From assembly GCA_905178155.1 (NCBI GenBank), contig CAJINV010000012.1, positions 3,219,144 to 3,283,143 of the forward strand: a DNA stretch of 64,000 nucleotides. Reading direction: 5' to 3'. This document shows positions 1-11,596 of this stretch, piece after piece. How positions within the stretch are numbered: position 1 is the stretch's first letter; every line of letters starts with the position of its first letter. The position numbers and the translations under genes are program-made. The notes under the pieces were generated by a model that saw nothing but the letters and a program-made list of their open reading frames with translations, was not told the DNA's origin and ran no database searches. This DNA is from Amoebophrya sp. A120. Lineage: Eukaryota > Sar > Dinophyceae > Syndiniales > Amoebophryaceae.

Positions 1-3000
1 GACTACTTCCTGCACATTGTGTACAAAACGGGGTTCGCGGACTACCGGAAACAATTCCTAAACCTCCCGAACACGACCGCCGAGACCACAAGAACTGGGA
101 TTGATGTTCCAGCGTTTTCTACTGTGAAGAACAAGACGAAAAGCTTCACCCTGCCTCTCCACGGTATCCTGAGCAAAAACGTCTCCACACCAGAGTCAAG
201 ATGGGCAATCTGCTAGAGAAATCAACCAGCCTTGGTTGTTTGGCATGACAAGTTTGTCTTCGTAGTGTAGTTCTGTTTAGCTAGTTCAGAAGCATCATAG
301 ATCTAGCATAGCGCGCTGATTCTAGCGTCGCAAATTCCAAAACACCAATAGAAAGCGCTTCTCATAGGGCTCCGCATGAGAAACTTTTTTGGCATGCAGG
401 AGAATTGCGTGACAACTCTGGGGAGGGGATGTTTTTACACGGGATACACGGAGTTGAAGAGTTGCCCTGGTTCTCGCGCCACTTCACGCTCTGGGAGTGT
501 ATCTTTGCCATGCTGAATCACACGACCTCCGGGGAACAAGAAGGAGATCTACGTCATCAAGAGCAGGGGATGCAAAGTCAAAGTCGTGTTTCCGTTTCGA
601 AACGGATTGTAGTCATGGAAGAAGAAGAAGACGCGTGTTACGAACTTGACTTTGTTTTGCCTTTCCACGGTCGTCCGACAGCGTTGTCGTTTCGGCGGCA
701 CCAACGAGCAGGAGGGGGAAGAACTGCGGGACCCCTTTCAGAAGACGCAACCCCGATCAGTCGTGAGAAAAATGCAAACCATGAGCACAAGTTCGGAACG
801 GCCCGTCGGTGCTGTAAACCAAGGGCAAAAGGAGGCGAAGGTTCTACTAGTCGTGGTGTACTATTTTCCGCTACTGCCCACACAGAAGCCGGTTCATTTC
901 CGAATTGGTACCCGGTGCTGCGGCCGTGTTCTGGGAGCACCGTAGCGGCGGTTGGGACAGTGCAGGCCATCGTTGATCGGTGGAAGGAAAGTTACAGCAG
1001 GATGGAACAACGCATGGCATTTTCAACTACATCAACTGCACAACAAAAAAATGACCCGCATCATCAAGATCAACTTCCTGTCCCCACACAAAAACTACGA
1101 GAACATCAAACACAAACAACAAAGTCAGGAGGACTTTTCTGGACGTTCGCGAATAAGAATGAGTCCTCGACTACTACTTCTTTCAATAAGGTGGACCAGC
1201 GAATGATGATACAACCTGCTCTACTCCCGCATGATTCCGGGTCAAGATTTTCACGAGGAACAACGAACATCAGCAACAAGGGGAATATTAAAAGTGGCTT
1301 GATGTCTACCACTAGAAGTACAACGACCATCAAGCAGCTCAAAATGACGCAGCTCCTCCTGCCCATCCTGAGTCCCGGTGTCATCCTGCTAGCCGTCGCT
1401 AGCCTCCTGTTCTGGCCGGTGTGGGTGGTGAAAAAGTGGTGCCCTGCAACTTCATCTACAACATTCGGTAGTACAGTCGCCGCCTGGGACAGCACCAGCT
1501 ATAATTTGGCGGGTCTGAGCAACTATGCTGGGCGAGAAGACGAGGCGATTCTGCAGCAGATGAACCAGAAGCCGCTTGTTTCAACTTCGCAAGCGGACGC
1601 GGACGACATTGCCAGCTCCGTCGCTTTGGAGATCGAAATGGACGAGAGTAGATCCTTTTTACATCATTCGGAGGGAAGGTGGAGTAGTGTCAGAGACGAG
1701 CATAAAGTTGTAGATCCTCTCCGTCCTGACGCCGCTCGCACCACAGCAGCTTCCGGTAGTAGTTTCAACGCTGATGCAACGCTGAAGCTCCAGAGCGACA
1801 AAGCGCCCCGGAAGATACCACAGCCGGCGGGGGGCGGTGGTACTAGCAAGGACCAGCATGATGCACCAGCAGCTACTCCTGCTAGTACGTCGTGGGAGGA
1901 CAACAAAACTCGAAGAATCATCTCGTCCACGGGCGGAGCTACTCGGGTACTACGACCCAGCACGGGTCGGCAGCGTTCTGGTTCGTCTACTGTGCCTGCG
2001 AGTGTGCTGGAGAAGAAAGTGGACGTTCAAGAAACACGCCTCTCCGGTATTAATGCGGCTTCTGGCGTTCTTGTTGGTGACCACCACGATATCAACAAGT
2101 TCGTGGCAGGAAAAAAAACTGTGCAAAATCTACTTCCACTTACCACAGGTGGAGTAGAAGCGCCAGCAGTGTCTGGTGGTGATGAAATAACTGAGAAAGG
2201 TGACGGAACTACGGAACAAGGAGCTCTTAGTAGAGACACCGAGCCACAGCAGAAACAGGCGGAGGAAGGACAAAAAGCAGAGGAGAAAGTAGATGATTTA
2301 CAAAGACTGGACGAGGACGACGAGTTGCAGTTGGAGGACCCAGCTGCTTCTTCTACTTCGGGTTCTTCCGACGCGAAGAACCAGAACCTCATCTCAGACC
2401 CAGGAACTACTACAACAACTGACGTCGAGGCAGAAGTACTATTTGCGGACTGGCATATCGCGAATTTCTCCTACCACGTCATGTGTCTGTTTTGGCGGTT
2501 TGCCGCGATTTATCAAATGCAAAAATGTCTGGGTCTGGAAGAGTGTAAACTTGTCATGCAGGTTTTCCATGACCCATGCGGTCTGGAATGCGGGACCTAG
2601 CATGAAAGACTCTGCCGGGTCTCTGTCATGCCTATCCTGCATGAGAAACTCCCTCCCAACTTGGTCGAAAGTGGAGAGCTTTTGGCAATCATGCAATACA
2701 GATTTTTGCATGATTCGGATTTAGCATCACAAGTTGCATTCTTCCAGACCCAGACATTTTTGCATTTGATACGATTGTGTACCTGGTTGCGCAGTTCTGC
2801 GTTGTCAGATCCACGGTTGGTTGCACCGCCAGAACAAGGCACCACGACCAGAATCCAGCATCCACCCGACGACCAGATCAACAACATGACGGCTCCTTCC
2901 TGCTGGGAGGACTGATCTCGCGAGCGCGGGTGCAGTTTCTGATTGACTACTACATTTTCGTGTTCGGGGGCATCTACCTGATCGCCGGCTTTGTGTGTCT

Positions 3001-5106
3001 CCCGGTGCTCCTGGGCGCCTTTGCCAAAGCGGCTGGCGGCGCCGACGTCGGGGCCATGGTGCTGTGCAAGATCATGTGCAGGAAGAGAAAGAGCATGATG
3101 AATGGTCCTTGTACTACACCAGGGAACTACCTTCCTCATGTGGGCGGCGAAATGCATTCTCCACCTAAACAAGCACTTTCAGGAGCGCAAGAACCTCGTC
3201 GGCTGGGAACTACCGACGAAAATTTTCCTACAGCAGCGCCTCCTGCTAGTACTCACGATGGTGATACTAGTTGCGCTCCTGGACCACACCTGCCACTGCA
3301 GACAGATACCGAAGCTGACGATGTTGAGACGCTGCCTTTACTGGGGTCGTGCGAGCAGAGCGGCACATCCTCGGGGAATTTGTCGCACCGCGAAAGGACG
3401 AAAAGTGAAACGAGAGACGTAGAAGATGCTCAGCGCCGTTGTACCGGAATATTAAAAGAGGGAGTCGATAATTCCACCCGTCCCGCAATATTAACATCTG
3501 CTTCTCCACCTTCAGTCGCATCTTTTCCTTCTTCCGCCGAAAGTAACTTGAGAAAGACCGTCTGTGTGTGGGCGTTGATCCTGTATTTCGGCTGGATCCT
3601 TGCGGTGCTTCACGTGGCGGTGCCCACCCTGGTCGGTTTCCTCACTCCTTTTCTCGGGCTCGCGGTACTGGCGGGACTCGTTTTGTCCTCGAGCAGCTCC
3701 TATCAAGTGCAAAAGTGTCTGGGTCTGGAAGATTCTAAACTTGTGATGCTGGCTCTGGGTTCTAAAAAAGTTTGCATTGCATGACCAGCAACAGGACTCC
3801 AGTTTGTGCTACGCGGAGCGGGCATTTCTCATGCGGTAGAGGCATCACAAAGGCCTCTCAAAATCTGTCGTGCTAACCATGCATCACAGACATCATGAGT
3901 CATTCAAAATATGCATGACTTCCAGACCCAGACATTTTTGAATTTAATAGCTCCTTTGTCAATGGAACGATAGTTGATGTACCCGCTGAGACGACGACAA
4001 TGTCGCTGCCGCTCCTAGAAAGGAACAACAACAACATCAAGGCGACCAGCCCGGGCGAGCTGGGTAGACTTCATTCGAGAAAAATAAACAAGCTCTACAA
4101 TAATTCGTCGAGCAAAATGAATCCATCGTCGAGCAGCTGCAACAACTACTTTTTCTATTGGCACGTCCTCGCCGGGGGGCTCTTTCTGATCGCGTTTACC
4201 TACGACACTGCGACGCGTTTCTTTCTCGGAGTCGCGTACTTGTCCACCGTCGTGCTCATTTTCACGCAAACTTCTCGGTCCGTGTTTCGCGTCTTGGTCG
4301 CGAATTACCGGTTCCTTCTGTCCACCTCCGACTCCGACAAAGACGGGTCGTTTCTATCTTCAGAAAAAAGTTCTTTTACAGTGTACACACTCTTCTTATG
4401 CATAGACAAGGAAGGGAAGACAAAAAACCTCTGCGATGCTTGCCAGCCTCATTTCATGCGTCTGGTCGTTCTTTATAATTTCCGCAGTAGTTTTTATTTT
4501 CTTCGCCATGCGAAACAGGTTTGTCACCGTAAAAACACCTTTCTGATTGCATACTTCTCCCCGGCGTCGTCGTCCCACTACAACTCGCCCGGCCGCGGCG
4601 ACGAGCAGCCTGCTCAACATCTCGGTCCAAGCATCCCACACGACCAGCCCCAAGCGCACCACACGACAAACTCCGCGGCGCTGCTGACCGTCATTGTGGA
4701 GCTGTTCTGGATGATCGCGTTTCTGCTGCAGATTGCCGTGGTGCGCCCCCACGTACTGGGCCTCTACGCAGGTTCTGTTTTCGGACAGACGGCGGGGCTT
4801 TTTACCTCGTCGCCCGGGGTGGGTGGGGCCGGGACGGTGGAAGCCTCGGCTTATCTCTCAGGTGGATCAGGAGGAGCAACACCAACAGAACAACTCGCGT
4901 CGGCTTCTGCTACTTCCAACGTCGTTGTCAACCCTTCGGCCGAGTGGTTTTCGCTGTCCATGCTGGCCCTGTTCTTTTTTGCACAAGCGGTGGCGAGACT
5001 GGTGGTGTCGGAAGCGGTAACTTACCAGGAGCGGAGGACTACTACGTCGGGCGACTTACACGGTGTTGGAGCAACGTCGGTGAAGAGGACGGAGTTGGTG
5101 ATGTAG
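1..5106 (+). CDS. Multi-pass membrane protein, 5' partial
   Basis: The reading frame is open from base 1, so the start lies outside the window. Exons are 1-164, 452-2510, 2777-3700 and 3955-5106 (stop TAG); the sum is 4299 bp, exactly 1433 codons in frame 1. Hydrophobic membrane segments occur at about residues 353-384, 731-752, 795-823, 1002-1046, 1113-1152, 1288-1326 and 1379-1400. Between them are long hydrophilic stretches rich in Ser, Thr, Glu and Gln (about residues 400-720 and 850-1000). Three introners split the gene. The one at 2511 falls inside the second hydrophobic segment, and its removal joins WRFAAI to VYLVAQF, which supports the splice model. I recognise no catalytic motif or family. 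A role as a transporter, receptor or surface protein would be a guess. Some of the low-complexity stretches could hide further short introns. Confidence 0.8.
165..446. mobile_element. Introner, family B, TSD CACGG
   Basis: It begins TATCCTGAGCAAAAACGTC and ends GTTTTTACACGGGATA, flanked by CACGG at 160-164 and 447-451. Excision of the element plus one repeat joins LPLHG to VEELPW in frame. Its interior has the same orientation as the elements at 20969 and 23977 and the opposite one to 12005. Confidence 0.95.
2511..2771. mobile_element. Introner, family A1, TSD CGATT
   Basis: It has a perfect 30-bp terminal inverted repeat starting TATCAAATGCAAAAATG and ending CATTTTTGCATTTGATA. CGATT is repeated at 2506-2510 and 2772-2776. 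No GT or AG is available at any of the six junction positions allowed by the repeat. Its interior is the reverse complement of the A1 element at 44704. Confidence 0.97.
3701..3949. mobile_element. Introner, family A2, TSD GCTCC
   Basis: The ends are TATCAAGTGCAAAAGTG and TTTTTGAATTTAATA, with GCTCC at 3696-3700 and 3950-3954. Splicing joins LSSSS to FVNGT in frame. The interior has the same orientation as 28035 and the opposite one to 30292. Confidence 0.95.
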
Positions 5107-6386
5107 AAGCATGTTGGGGAGTGAATATTTTTCCCACCGATCCTTTGTTTGGAACTGTCACCGTGTATAATCAGAGCATTTACGAAGTATATCTGTACTG
5201 CGAATACTAGAGAGACAATAGTTGTATTATTGGAAAAGAATTATTTTCAATTTCAGATTCAGAGCGACAATGGTTGTAAGTACAAATGAAAATGAACCAT
5301 GTATGATAGCAGCTTATTGACGCCCTTCACCTTCTTCCTGTCACACTGAAAAACTAGGATGAGCACTACTGCTTCGGCTCGTTCTGTGTTGTCATTCATC
5401 CAGCTGAAGAAAATGTCCGACGAATGAGAGTACAAATTATGTCCCAGCCGACAGTGGAGTATCTAATAAAACTAAAACCGAGACAGTGTCGTACAACTGA
5501 GGATTTTGTTGAAAGTGTGAACCTGATATAATCTCATTTTACTCGAAGTCGAAGCACAGAGCAACATCCGGTGCGGCAGCTGATTTAGTAGCCCGCGCGG
5601 GCGATAGACATCAGCTTCGTTTTTGTTTTCGAATAGGAAATAGTACATGCCAAAGCGCACTTAATTCCAACAGAAGATCTTCGTGGACACGCAGGTAGAA
5701 GTAAGTTCGGTCGGTGCAGCATCTCAGTACAAGAACCTATAACATTTTACTTACTTGCTTGGTCTTCCTCTCCTGCTCTGTGGGTGAGGTGCCCTTCATC
5801 GTGGAAATATCGTGGCACAAATTCGTACTTGTTGTTATAGTTTGTGTGCACACAGAACCCAAACGTCAAAGAAAATCACTTTGCGCTCATGCTGAGCATA
5901 CTACAAGCTGAAGACAGTAACAATTTCGACGGGAAGTATATCATTGCACCTGTCTACTCAACAGGAGCGAACTTTTACTAGTCTCGTAAGTTGTTAGTAC
6001 AGCTAGGAAGCTCCTTTTTCCGCCAATTCGTGACCATCCTTTTCGTGAAGGGGCTGTCCCGCTACTCTCGTCTCACAGCTACAATTCAACTTCGTTGGCG
6101 TTCTCCCATCAATTTCGTAAAAACAAGAATAGAAGTGGAAGGCTATTTCTTATGCTCGTCCATACTTACATCACAGTAGCTGATGAATCTTCTTCATCTT
6201 TGGTCTTCTCCAGACAATCAATCTGCAGGACACTTTGGTTTTTTTTTTCGAGGTTCGAAAACAAGAGCCATTAGGACGTCGAAGCTCCTGCTATCAGCTA
6301 ACTACTACACGACAAAGCACACTTCTTCGCTCGTAGCTCTGCTTCGTCTGTTTAGAAAACTTTTGAAAAGTAGTCGGCAAATCAGA
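5107..6386. other. Intergenic, 3' region of membrane-protein gene and leader of next gene
   Basis: I see no supported gene here. An AATAAA-like word lies in the AT-rich stretch near 5465. A short ORF at 5714-5911 starts with a hydrophobic stretch but has no further support. An in-frame open stretch from 6183 precedes the chosen ATG at 6387; I treat it as leader because the signal peptide begins at 6387. Confidence 0.5.
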
Positions 6387-9300
6387 ATGAAGACGATCGC
6401 CGCAATTTCGGTTCTCGCGATCGCGGGACAAGCGGCCCGCCAGGTGCACCTCCACGAGGACGCGGACGCGGCCAAGTCTTTCTTGCTGGTGGACAAAGCC
6501 GCACCACGGGCGACCAGGATTCCGGCTCCAAGGGTCGTGGGCGGGAATGCGCGTTGCAAAGGCTACACCCCGGACTGCGAAGAAGCATTTCCGTTAAACG
6601 CGGACTGGAAAGCGAACTGCGACGCGGCGTGCGGCGGTACTACCAGTACAACACCAGCGGCTAGTACCAACATTGCCGAAGCCGGGCCCCCCGCACAGGC
6701 GGCGGCCGAACCGGTGTTCACACCTTGCAAGGGGAGCACCTCCGAAGTGGACGGCAGGATCTTGTACCCCGATTGTCCCCACGCTTTTCCCCGGAATCTT
6801 TGGTGGGAGGCTAGCTGCTTTTTCTCCTGCAAAACACCTTGCAGTGTCGAAATCGAGAATTGTGATTCAGATACAGCTTTTCCTTATGATGCCGACTGGA
6901 AGCCAATGTGCGAAGCGGTGTGCGCGGACGAGTCAGGATGGACAGTTCCGCGTGAACCGTGCTCCGCTGCCTTTCCCGACGTGTTTCCCGGCTGCGACGC
7001 AGAGGTTCGCTCCTACCAGAAAAGTTGGTGGAAGAAGAATCACTGCAGTCGAAAATGCGACGTGCTTATGCATTGCAAAAGTGTCATCTGGGTCTGGAAG
7101 GTTGCAACTTGTCATGCTACTTCTGGATCGTGCAAAAATCTGTGTTGCATGAATGCCAAAAGCTCTCCACTTTTGACCCAGTTGAGAGGAAGTTTCTCAT
7201 GCAGGAAAGGCATGATACGGAAACGGATCATACCCACAGAATCTGTCATGCTAGGTCCTGCATTCCAGACGACATGGATCATGGAAAATCTGCATGACAA
7301 GCATGGGAATCCTCCAGACCCAGACATTTTTGCATCTGATAGTGCTGGTGGAAGCAGCCCACGGCGGAAGTGTCCTTTGCTCCAACGTTTCCCGGGTGTT
7401 GTTTCCAGGGTGTAACGCCAAAGTTTCTTCGCGGAAGCCGCCGTGGTGGAAAGCGAGGCACTGCGGTGACTATTGCCGCGTCATGCACGACGAATCCGGT
7501 GGACAGCTCGATTCCTGTGCCGCTGTCTTTCCCGACTTGTATGAGGGATGCGACGAGAGAGTGTCTCGCGATATACCGTTGGAGCGCCAGCAGAAACAGT
7601 GCAGTGAAAATTGCGGAATCATGCTGCATGCTGCAGATCATGCGACCACCCATCACGACTTTAGAGTGCAACATCGCCGGGACGAGGCCGACATACGGGA
7701 TTATTGGTGCTCCTGGTATCCTGGCGCCATGTTTGCTGGATGTAAGGACGAGAAAGTTCCGGCTGGAATGTCGCTCGGTGCGACGAGGGAAGCGTGCCTG
7801 GACCTCTGTCCGTATTGCAACCACGTCATACCCTGGTCAGAGGACTCGTTCCTTGTTCATCGCAATTGGGGGTGTCAGGCCACAGTCCCTGCCGACTCGA
7901 AAAACCAACTCGAGGTCTGCAAGGCAGCATGCGAGGAGCAGCAGGTAGAATCGAATTCTTTGCTCCTCAGGGAGGGCGAGGGGCAACGTGAATATCACCC
8001 CGACCCCGAGCGGGAGCTGGCGAATGTGGGCGGACGCGTGGGGTGCAACGCATTGGAGGTGGATTGGACGTGTGACGAAACAGTTTCTGCAGGAATGTCG
8101 TTTGAGGAAACGAAGTCACAGTGCAGGGCACTGTGTGCCGGAAACCACGCGGAATCTTTCTTGCTGGTGGACAAAGCCGCACGGGCGACCAGGATTCCGG
8201 CGCCACGGGTCGTGGGCGGGAATGCCGGCGACGTTGGTACGACATCTAGTACCATATGTATCGCAATTATGTCTGTGTCTGGAGGAGTGCGAATGCCGAT
8301 GTTAATGTTTAGTCTATTGTTTGTGCACGATACAGAAACAGAAGGTCTAGCAAGCAGGCCATCACAAGTTTTGAAACCTTTTGTTCGGTAACAAGAACGT
8401 ATTGTCCATGAAATGCGCAGCACGAGTTTGCATCTCTCTCTAGATCCACCTGAAAAATTTGCAATGCATACAATGCCATTGCCAAAGCCTTATCAAAACT
8501 TGTGATGCTTCTACAGCTCGTGTTCGCATATTTATTCCCAGGTAGCGTTCTGGGTCATGCTAGACCTCCTGCATGACAAGCCTTGGAATGTTCCACAGAA
8601 CCCAGACACCTTTGCACTTGATAGGCTGCCGCCGAGCCGCCGATTATGGGTGGACGGGATGCGCAGTGCTCGGCTGTGGATTCGTTCATGTTTCCAGGAT
8701 GTGACGCGCAAGTTTCCGCGGGAATGTCGCCCAGTGCAACGAAGAACGCGTGCGTTGCGCGCTGCCCGAAGTGCGTCGACGTTGTCACGGATGAAGAATT
8801 CCAGGGCTATCGTGAATTCGGTTGCTGGGTCACTGTCTCTGCCGACGTACAAAATCCGCTAGAGCATTGCATGGCTGAATGCGCAGAACAGCAGAAATTC
8901 GCAGGTGCTTTACTGGGTCCAGATGAATCCAGCCAACAAGGTGTCCACCACACTTTATGCATTGCAAATAAGTACTATGTCTGGGTCTGTAGGACGGGAC
9001 TGAGTTTGTGATGCCAAGTTTTCGAGGCACGGAGTTCTGTATTGCATGAGAAGCAAAAGGACCCACATTTGGCAACGCAAAGACGATATATCTCATCCAG
9101 GATAGGCATTTTTACGGAGCCTTATCAAAACTTGTGATGCTTCTACAGCTTGCATACCGATACTAGGGGGCGTCCTGGGTCATGCTAGACCTCCTGCATG
9201 ACAAGCCTTGGAATGTTCCACAGAACCCAGACACCTTTGCACTTGATAGGCTGCCGCCGAGCCGCCGATTATGGGTGGACGGGATGCGCAGTGCTCGGCT

Positions 9301-10443
9301 CTGGATTCGTTCATGTTTCCAGGATGTGACGCGCAAGTTTCCGCGGGAATGTCGCCCAGTGCAACGAAGAACGCGTGCGTTGCGCGCTGCCCGAAGTGCG
9401 TCGACGTTGTCACGGATGAAGAATTCCAGGGCTATCGTGAATTCGGTTGCTGGGTCACTGTCTCTGCCGACGTACAAAATCCGCTAGAGCATTGCATGGC
9501 TGAATGCGCAGAACAGCAGAAATTCGCAGGTGCTTTACTGGGTCCAGATGAATCCAGCCAACAAGGTGTCCACCACACTTTATGCATTGCAAATAAGTAC
9601 TATGTCTGGGTCTGTAGGACGGGACTGAGTTTGTGATGCCAAGTTTTCGAGGCACGGAGTTCTGTATTGCATGAGAAGCAAAAGGACCCACATTTGGCAA
9701 CGCAAAGACGATATATCTCATCCAGGATAGGCATTTTTACGGAGCCTTATCAAAACTTGTGATGCTTCTACAGCTTGCATACCGATACTAGGGGGCGTCC
9801 TGGGTCATGCTAGACCTCCTGCATGACAAGCCTTGGAATGTTCCACAGAACCCAGACACCTTTGCACTTGATAGGCTGCCGCCGAGCCGCCGATTATGGG
9901 TGGACGGGATGCGCAGTGCTCGGCTGTGGATTCGTTCATGTTTCCAGGATGTGACGCGCAAGTTTCCGCGGGAATGTCGCCCAGTGAAACGAAGAACGCG
10001 TGCGCTGCGCGCTGCCTGAAGTGCGTCGACGTTGTCACGGATGAAGAATTCCAGGTCTATCGTGCATTGCATTGCCGGGCCACTTATGCCAAGAAAAATG
10101 CATTTACACTTAATACACAAGCAAGACAGCGGCCAATATGATCTGTGGTCAGATGCCGGAAGAGGAAGATGTACACCAGATGCTTGCGAGCGCCGTTTCA
10201 TGCGTGCTTTCCCATGCGGTCTACTCCCTCTCCGTTGTATTGCAAGTTTTCTTTGTCATGGGGGGCAAGTTTGTGTTGGTGAAGGTGAAGTGACAGGTGA
10301 CGCGTGTTTTTAAGTGTAAACAGTTTTTTTATCCTTGGGATATCACTGTCTCTACCGACGCGTCAAACCCGCTGGCCCACTGCCTGGACGAATGCGCATT
10401 GACGAAAACGGCGGGTGCAACGGTGAGTGCTTTGCTGCGGTGA
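6387..10443 (+). CDS. Secreted cysteine-rich repeat protein
   Basis: Exons are 6387-7066, 7347-8254, 8629-8955, 9254-9580, 9879-10084 and 10348-10443 (TGA); the sum is 2544 bp, 847 residues, with all phases consistent. The ATG at 6387 was chosen because it opens a classic signal peptide (MKTIAAISVLAIAGQAAR). The mature protein is an array of about a dozen modules of 25-40 residues with the pattern C...FP...GC..V...W....C...C, for example CSAAFPDVFPGCDAEV and CAAVFPDLYEGCDERV. Each module has about four Cys, suggesting disulphide-bonded extracellular units. A segment reading SFLLVDKAA...RIPAPRVVGGNA occurs twice, at 6475-6548 and 8154-8224. Exons three to five are near-identical tandem copies. 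Export or surface display is likely; the ligand and function are unknown. Confidence 0.85.
7067..7341. mobile_element. Introner, family A1, TSD GTGCT
   Basis: It starts TATGCATTGCAAAAGTG and ends CATTTTTGCATCTGATA, with GTGCT at 7062-7066 and 7342-7346. Excision joins RKCDV to LVEAAHGG in frame. The interior orientation matches 44704 and is opposite to 2511 and 34872. Confidence 0.95.
8255..8623. mobile_element. Degenerate family A introner at edge of tandem array
   Basis: The left end TATGTATCGCAATTATGTC is decayed. The right end ACACCTTTGCACTTGATA is the one found in the tandem copies. The 5-bp flanks differ (TACCA and GGCTG), yet removal at the expected positions keeps frame (SST to AEPPIMGG). 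Its right half, from 8487, is part of the 625-bp tandem unit, so it is probably a recombinant element. Confidence 0.75.
8956..9248. mobile_element. Family A introner, tandem copy 1
   Basis: It begins TATGCATTGCAAATAAG and ends CACCTTTGCACTTGATA. The flanks are CACTT and GGCTG, which do not match, as expected if the left and right halves came from two insertions joined by unequal exchange. Removal keeps the frame between the duplicated exons. Confidence 0.85.
9581..9873. mobile_element. Family A introner, tandem copy 2
   Basis: Copy of the element at 8956, displaced by exactly 625 bp, with the same non-matching flanks CACTT and GGCTG. Confidence 0.85.
10085..10342. mobile_element. Introner, family E-like, TSD CCACT/TCACT
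   Basis: It starts TATGCCAAGAAAAATGC and ends TTTATCCTTGGGATA, with 4/5 matching flanks at 10080-10084 and 10343-10347. Excision joins HCRAT to VSTDASNPL, restoring the sequence seen uninterrupted in the two upstream exon copies (CWVT-VSADVQNPL). This empty-site comparison fixes the excised length. Confidence 0.92.
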
Positions 10444-11596
10444 AAAAATCGGCAGTGCCGGCGGGCTTACCGCCACAGTGTGTGTTGCTGTTTCCAGCGA
10501 CAACTTTTTTTCGTTAAGTGCGCCCGTTTCATCTTCTACTGCAAGACGATAGAATGAAGAGATTTCCACCAAACACACATCATGGTTTGAATATTTGAAG
10601 TCCATCTTCTCAACGCCGTATTCAAGAGTTTCGTTTCACACATTTGATTTTGTTTTCTTTTACACATTTGGCTTTTTCTGACTGAACGCTTTTCCATTTT
10701 TTCTGAGCATAATTTTACAACGCATAAAGTTTTCCTTTCTGAGCAATAAATATCGCATTCGTTATCGGAGAAAAAATATCAAACATTTTTTACACTGCAT
10801 GTTTGGTTGAAGTTCGAGATTTTCACAACACCGCCTACCCTCCTGCAAGACGTCGAAGCGTCCTCGCTATCCTATCTCTCACTCTGTTCTACAACTCATC
10901 CGATTTTAGGCTTATCCATGGGGATCACGATCCAGTTCTACGACGTCTCAACACCGTGCGCATTAAAAAGGACTCCTGACGTGTCCTTTAGTTGTATCCT
11001 TGAGAAATAAATTCTGTTTCTCTTCTGATTAACAGATTTGCATACATGTTTTGTTGGTGTTTCATTTTGTGAAGGGGAAGAAAATAAACTGTATAGGAAC
11101 TACAACGAGAGCCGACGTTTGGCTTTCTGACGACGGCTGCGGCATGTGCAGCTGCAGTCTTGCTGTTCTGGCATATTACTAATGTCATCCGGAGGTACAA
11201 CCAGTACAACACGTCGTGCTAAGACCTAGCTGCACCAATCTCGTCCGACTCGGCCGTTGCTTGTCGTGCTGTAGTTGCGAAATAGATAAAGCCCAGTGAT
11301 CGACGGCGGAGAAGGTCTGCCTATAACCCGGTCAGGAGGTCCAGGTCCTGATGCTGTTGAGACCAGCTCGGTACTTGACTCCTGTTGAGAGCGAGGGCCA
11401 CGGATTTGTACTTCTTTATTCAGAGGCTCGGGACGAGAGACGAGTGTGGGCAAAGGAACACTGTGGTGGGGGAATTCATCACCAACAAAAAGTCTTCATG
11501 GAAGCGGCTTTTTGATACAGACGTGATCTGATCGGGATCGCAGCAGGGCGGCTGTATTTTACAGAAAGTAGCCTACTAGTACAATCTATACACCAA
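10444..11596. other. Intergenic, AT-rich
   Basis: T-rich sequence at 10600-10810 contains an AATAAA word near 10745, compatible with the 3' end of the Cys-rich gene. The remainder, 10810-11596, holds only short ORFs on both strands without recognisable similarity; I see no RNA gene. Confidence 0.5.

Larger units (their letters stand above)
8487..10084 (+). repeat. Three tandem copies of a 625-bp exon plus introner unit
   Basis: Similarity starts at about 8487, 9119 and 9744 (632 then 625 bp apart). The first unit differs from the others mainly by a 7-bp indel near 8520. The 327-bp exons 8629-8955 and 9254-9580 differ at one position I can see. The third exon is cut at 10084 by a different introner. 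Unit ends lie inside introners, not exons. Confidence 0.95.

Noticed and set aside
165-446. Interpretation of introners as group II introns
   Set aside because: They have inverted rather than domain-structured ends, flanking target duplications, no maturase or domain V-like hairpin, and a nuclear setting.
2511-2771. Short ORFs on both strands reading MSGSGR, KCLGLE or PDPDIF inside introners
   Set aside because: They are translations of the same inverted repeat in different frames and recur at every family A element. They are not proteins.
8487-10084. Repeat array that could be taken for a CRISPR locus
   Set aside because: The units are 625 bp, contain exons, and lack short repeat/spacer alternation; the genome is eukaryotic.
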